Positions 62,624 through 64,000 of a stretch of DNA of 64,000 nt are shown one piece after another. The position numbers were made by a program, and so were the translations under genes. How positions within the stretch are numbered: position 1 is the first letter of the stretch; each line of letters opens with the position of its first letter. Source of the stretch: JBMNOU01 sp050943215. Its GTDB lineage: Bacteria > Bacillota > Clostridia > Christensenellales > SZUA-584. The stretch spans positions 10,727 through 74,726 of the forward strand of contig JBMNOU010000002.1 in NCBI GenBank assembly GCA_050943215.1, written 5' to 3'. The notes beneath the pieces are model-generated. The model saw only the letters and a list, made by a program, of their open reading frames with translations. It ran no database searches and had not been told where the DNA came from.

Positions 62624-62706
62624 CCGTAAAAAAAGGTTGATAATTCTCTAAGGCTAATATAGTATATATATTCAAGGATTAAATATTGAAAAGGAAGGTA
62701 TTTGGG

Positions 62707-63015
62707 ATGAATGCAGAAACCGGTAGTTCTTTAATGAGTATGTTGCCGCTGATTGGGATATTCGTGGTCTTTATACTCCTCATGATCATTCCACAGAGGA
62801 AGAGAAAGAAACAGATGCAGGCAATGCTTGACAGCTTGCAGCCGGGAAAGATGATTAAAACGATCGGTGGAATATATGGTAAGATAGTTGCCGTAAAAGA
62901 AGACCTGATCACTATTGAGGTGCTTCCCGACAAAGTCCGTATGGTTTTTGCAAAGGGCGCAGTTGCAACCGTTGAGGATTCAGACATTGAAGAAAATACA
63001 ATGGATAAAAAGTGA
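62707..63015 (+). CDS. yajC: Preprotein translocase subunit YajC
   Basis: This small accessory protein of the Sec translocon has one membrane helix (about 11-32: LIGIFVVFILLMIIPQRKRKK) and a cytoplasmic beta domain (LQPGKMIKTIGGIYGKIVAV, VRMVFAKGAVATVED). From ATG 62707, 102 residues; TTG 62686 is rejected because AAGGAAGG lies between it and this ATG. secD and secF, often next, do not follow here. Confidence 0.92.
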   Translation: MNAETGSSLMSMLPLIGIFVVFILLMIIPQRKRKKQMQAMLDSLQPGKMIKTIGGIYGKIVAVKEDLITIEVLPDKVRMVFAKGAVATVEDSDIEENTMDKK

Positions 63016-63028
63016 TAAATAAAGAAGG

Positions 63029-63053
63029 AAAAAGACCCGCGTGGTCTTTTTTT
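63029..63053. terminator. Bidirectional terminator between yajC and rqcH
   Basis: AAAAAGACC and GGTCTTTT pair around CGCGT (core arms 63033-63037 and 63043-63047). T-tracts follow on both strands, fitting two converging genes. Confidence 0.8.
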
Positions 63054-63059
63054 GTATCA

Positions 63060-64000
63060 TTATTTTACAAGAAGTTTTTCAAACAACGATTTGTCCGGAT
63101 TAACAAGAACCGTGTTGTATCTTTCGTAAACAACCATCCCCGGCTTTGCACCGTTCGGTTTACGCACATTTTTCCGCTGTGTATAATCGACAGCGACTTT
63201 TGATGACCCTTTTGCTTTGCTCAATGTCGCTGCAATCGCAGAGGCCTCAAATATCGTCTTATCGGGCACACTTCCTTTAGCACCGGTAATCACAACATGT
63301 GAACCGGGTATATCTTTTGTATGAACCCATATATCATCGGGAGCGGCCGTTTTCATTGTTAGCAAATCATTTTGCCGGTTGTTTTTCCCGGCCAGAACCG
63401 TGTATCCGTCGGATGACAAAAAACAGTACGGAACGGACGGCGTTTCAATGGATCTAGCATTTTTGCCGGTGGAAATGACTCCCGTCTTGATTAGCTCATA
63501 TTCAATTTCATCAAGTTCATTCATGGTTTCTGAGGAATCAAGGGAAACCTGCACGCTTTCAAGAAACAATATCTCCTTTTTATTCTCAACCATGCGCTTA
63601 ACCGTCATGCTAAGTCCTGATTTGAGCTTGTTGTATTTTTTATAATTTTTTTGCGCATTGGCCGCAGGAGAAATCCGCGGATCCAGTTTGATTGCGATCA
63701 TCTCACCGGTTGAATAGTCCTCGGCGACAAGCGTTTGTGATCCTTTACCGATACGATAAATATTCGCGGTAATGATATCTCCAATATTTTTGAATCGTTC
63801 CGCTTTTGAGGCATTCTCTATTGCGTCAATCTGTTTTTGCAGCGTAGAAGACAGCTTTTCGATTTGCTTTGAGACACGCTTATGCAGCCAGTGGCGTTTT
63901 TTGTTGATCCCATCGATTTCCTTTAACCTGTGATAGTATTCGTCGGCTAATTCATTGATGCTGCCAAAATTTTCAGTACTGTCTGAGACAATGCTATGGT
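63060..64000 (-). CDS. rqcH: Rqc2 homologue RqcH (NFACT protein), C-terminal part
   Basis: RqcH binds stalled 50S-peptidyl-tRNA complexes and adds an alanine tail that marks the chain for decay. The frame is open to the right edge, so the N-terminal NFACT-N part lies outside. Visible are a helical coiled region (KKRHWLHKRVSKQIEKLSS), the GDIITANIYRI helix, LDPRISPAANAQKNYKKYNKLK, a second coiled coil, and the NFACT-R domain (DDIWVHTKDIPGSHVVI and DYTQRKNVRKPNGAKPG). The ATG at 63701 is internal, not the start. The older label is fibronectin-binding protein. Confidence 0.93.
   Translation of the reverse strand, partial: HSIVSDSTENFGSINELADEYYHRLKEIDGINKKRHWLHKRVSKQIEKLSSTLQKQIDAIENASKAERFKNIGDIITANIYRIGKGSQTLVAEDYSTGEMIAIKLDPRISPAANAQKNYKKYNKLKSGLSMTVKRMVENKKEILFLESVQVSLDSSETMNELDEIEYELIKTGVISTGKNARSIETPSVPYCFLSSDGYTVLAGKNNRQNDLLTMKTAAPDDIWVHTKDIPGSHVVITGAKGSVPDKTIFEASAIAATLSKAKGSSKVAVDYTQRKNVRKPNGAKPGMVVYERYNTVLVNPDKSLFEKLLVK

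Noticed and set aside
62620..62657. TTAGCC/GGCTAA inverted repeat after tgt
   Set aside because: The loop is about 26 bases and no T-tract follows, so a terminator is not supported; yajC is probably read through or has its own promoter.

Overview
The window reads as a chromosomal segment of a spore-forming Bacillota, most likely class Clostridia. The grounds are the sporulation-linked genes (GerM-type GerMN protein, ylbJ, spoVS), Firmicute gene orders (smc-ftsY-ylxM-ffh-rpsP-khpA-rimM-trmD; infC-rpmI-rplT; ruvCAB-queA-tgt-yajC), a T-box leader before hisS-aspS, frequent TTG/GTG starts with strong GGAGG ribosome binding sites, and anaerobic ferredoxin metabolism (iorAB, pta-ackA). I cannot name a genus. 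I saw no rRNA, tRNA, CRISPR array, prophage or insertion sequence.

Layout, left part (1-16.7 kb): the end of a GerMN protein meets a convergent asparagine synthase. Then comes an operon of an ECF transporter S-component, an MBL-fold hydrolase, comEC and holA, followed by rpsT on the other strand. Next are two paralogous zinc-ribbon membrane proteins and an envelope/polyphosphate-type operon: an exported protein with two lamin-tail domains, a 35-codon small ORF, a VTC-domain protein with a long basic N-terminal tail, and a DUF4956 membrane protein. A complete arginine-to-spermidine operon (speD-speA-speE-speB) follows on the minus strand.

Middle (16.8-37.5 kb): a YtrA-type GntR/ABC operon, a decayed GGDEF (diguanylate cyclase) gene, an M14 carboxypeptidase, a CopA copper ATPase and a YjbQ-family gene. 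Then an aromatic 2-oxo-acid module (paaK-iorA-iorB-paaK-ACT protein) runs into alr, 5-formyl-THF cyclo-ligase, rsmD, coaD and a coiled-coil protein. ylbJ and tmcAL lie opposite, followed by pta-ackA.

Right part (37.5-64 kb): nearly all housekeeping. It holds T-box-hisS-aspS-tcdA-rseC-like, trxA, spoVS, smc-ftsY, ylxM-ffh-rpsP-khpA-rimM-trmD, deoB-punA, a DacF-like carboxypeptidase with an altered KTG motif, surE, an RpiR regulator, a BaiN-like flavoprotein, the L20-leader infC-rpmI-rplT operon, ruvC-ruvA-ruvB-queA-tgt-yajC, and the C-terminal half of rqcH running off the right edge.

Points most worth a second look: the CotH-less lamin-tail/VTC/DUF4956 operon with its small ORF and basic tail; a hairpin that would hide the surE ribosome binding site only in read-through mRNA; the CTG-for-KTG change in the penicillin-binding carboxypeptidase; an inferred AUA start for infC behind an attenuator; a T-box whose specifier position reads as an Asn codon; and the GGDEF pseudogene. 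All family names rest on motif recognition; no database search was run.
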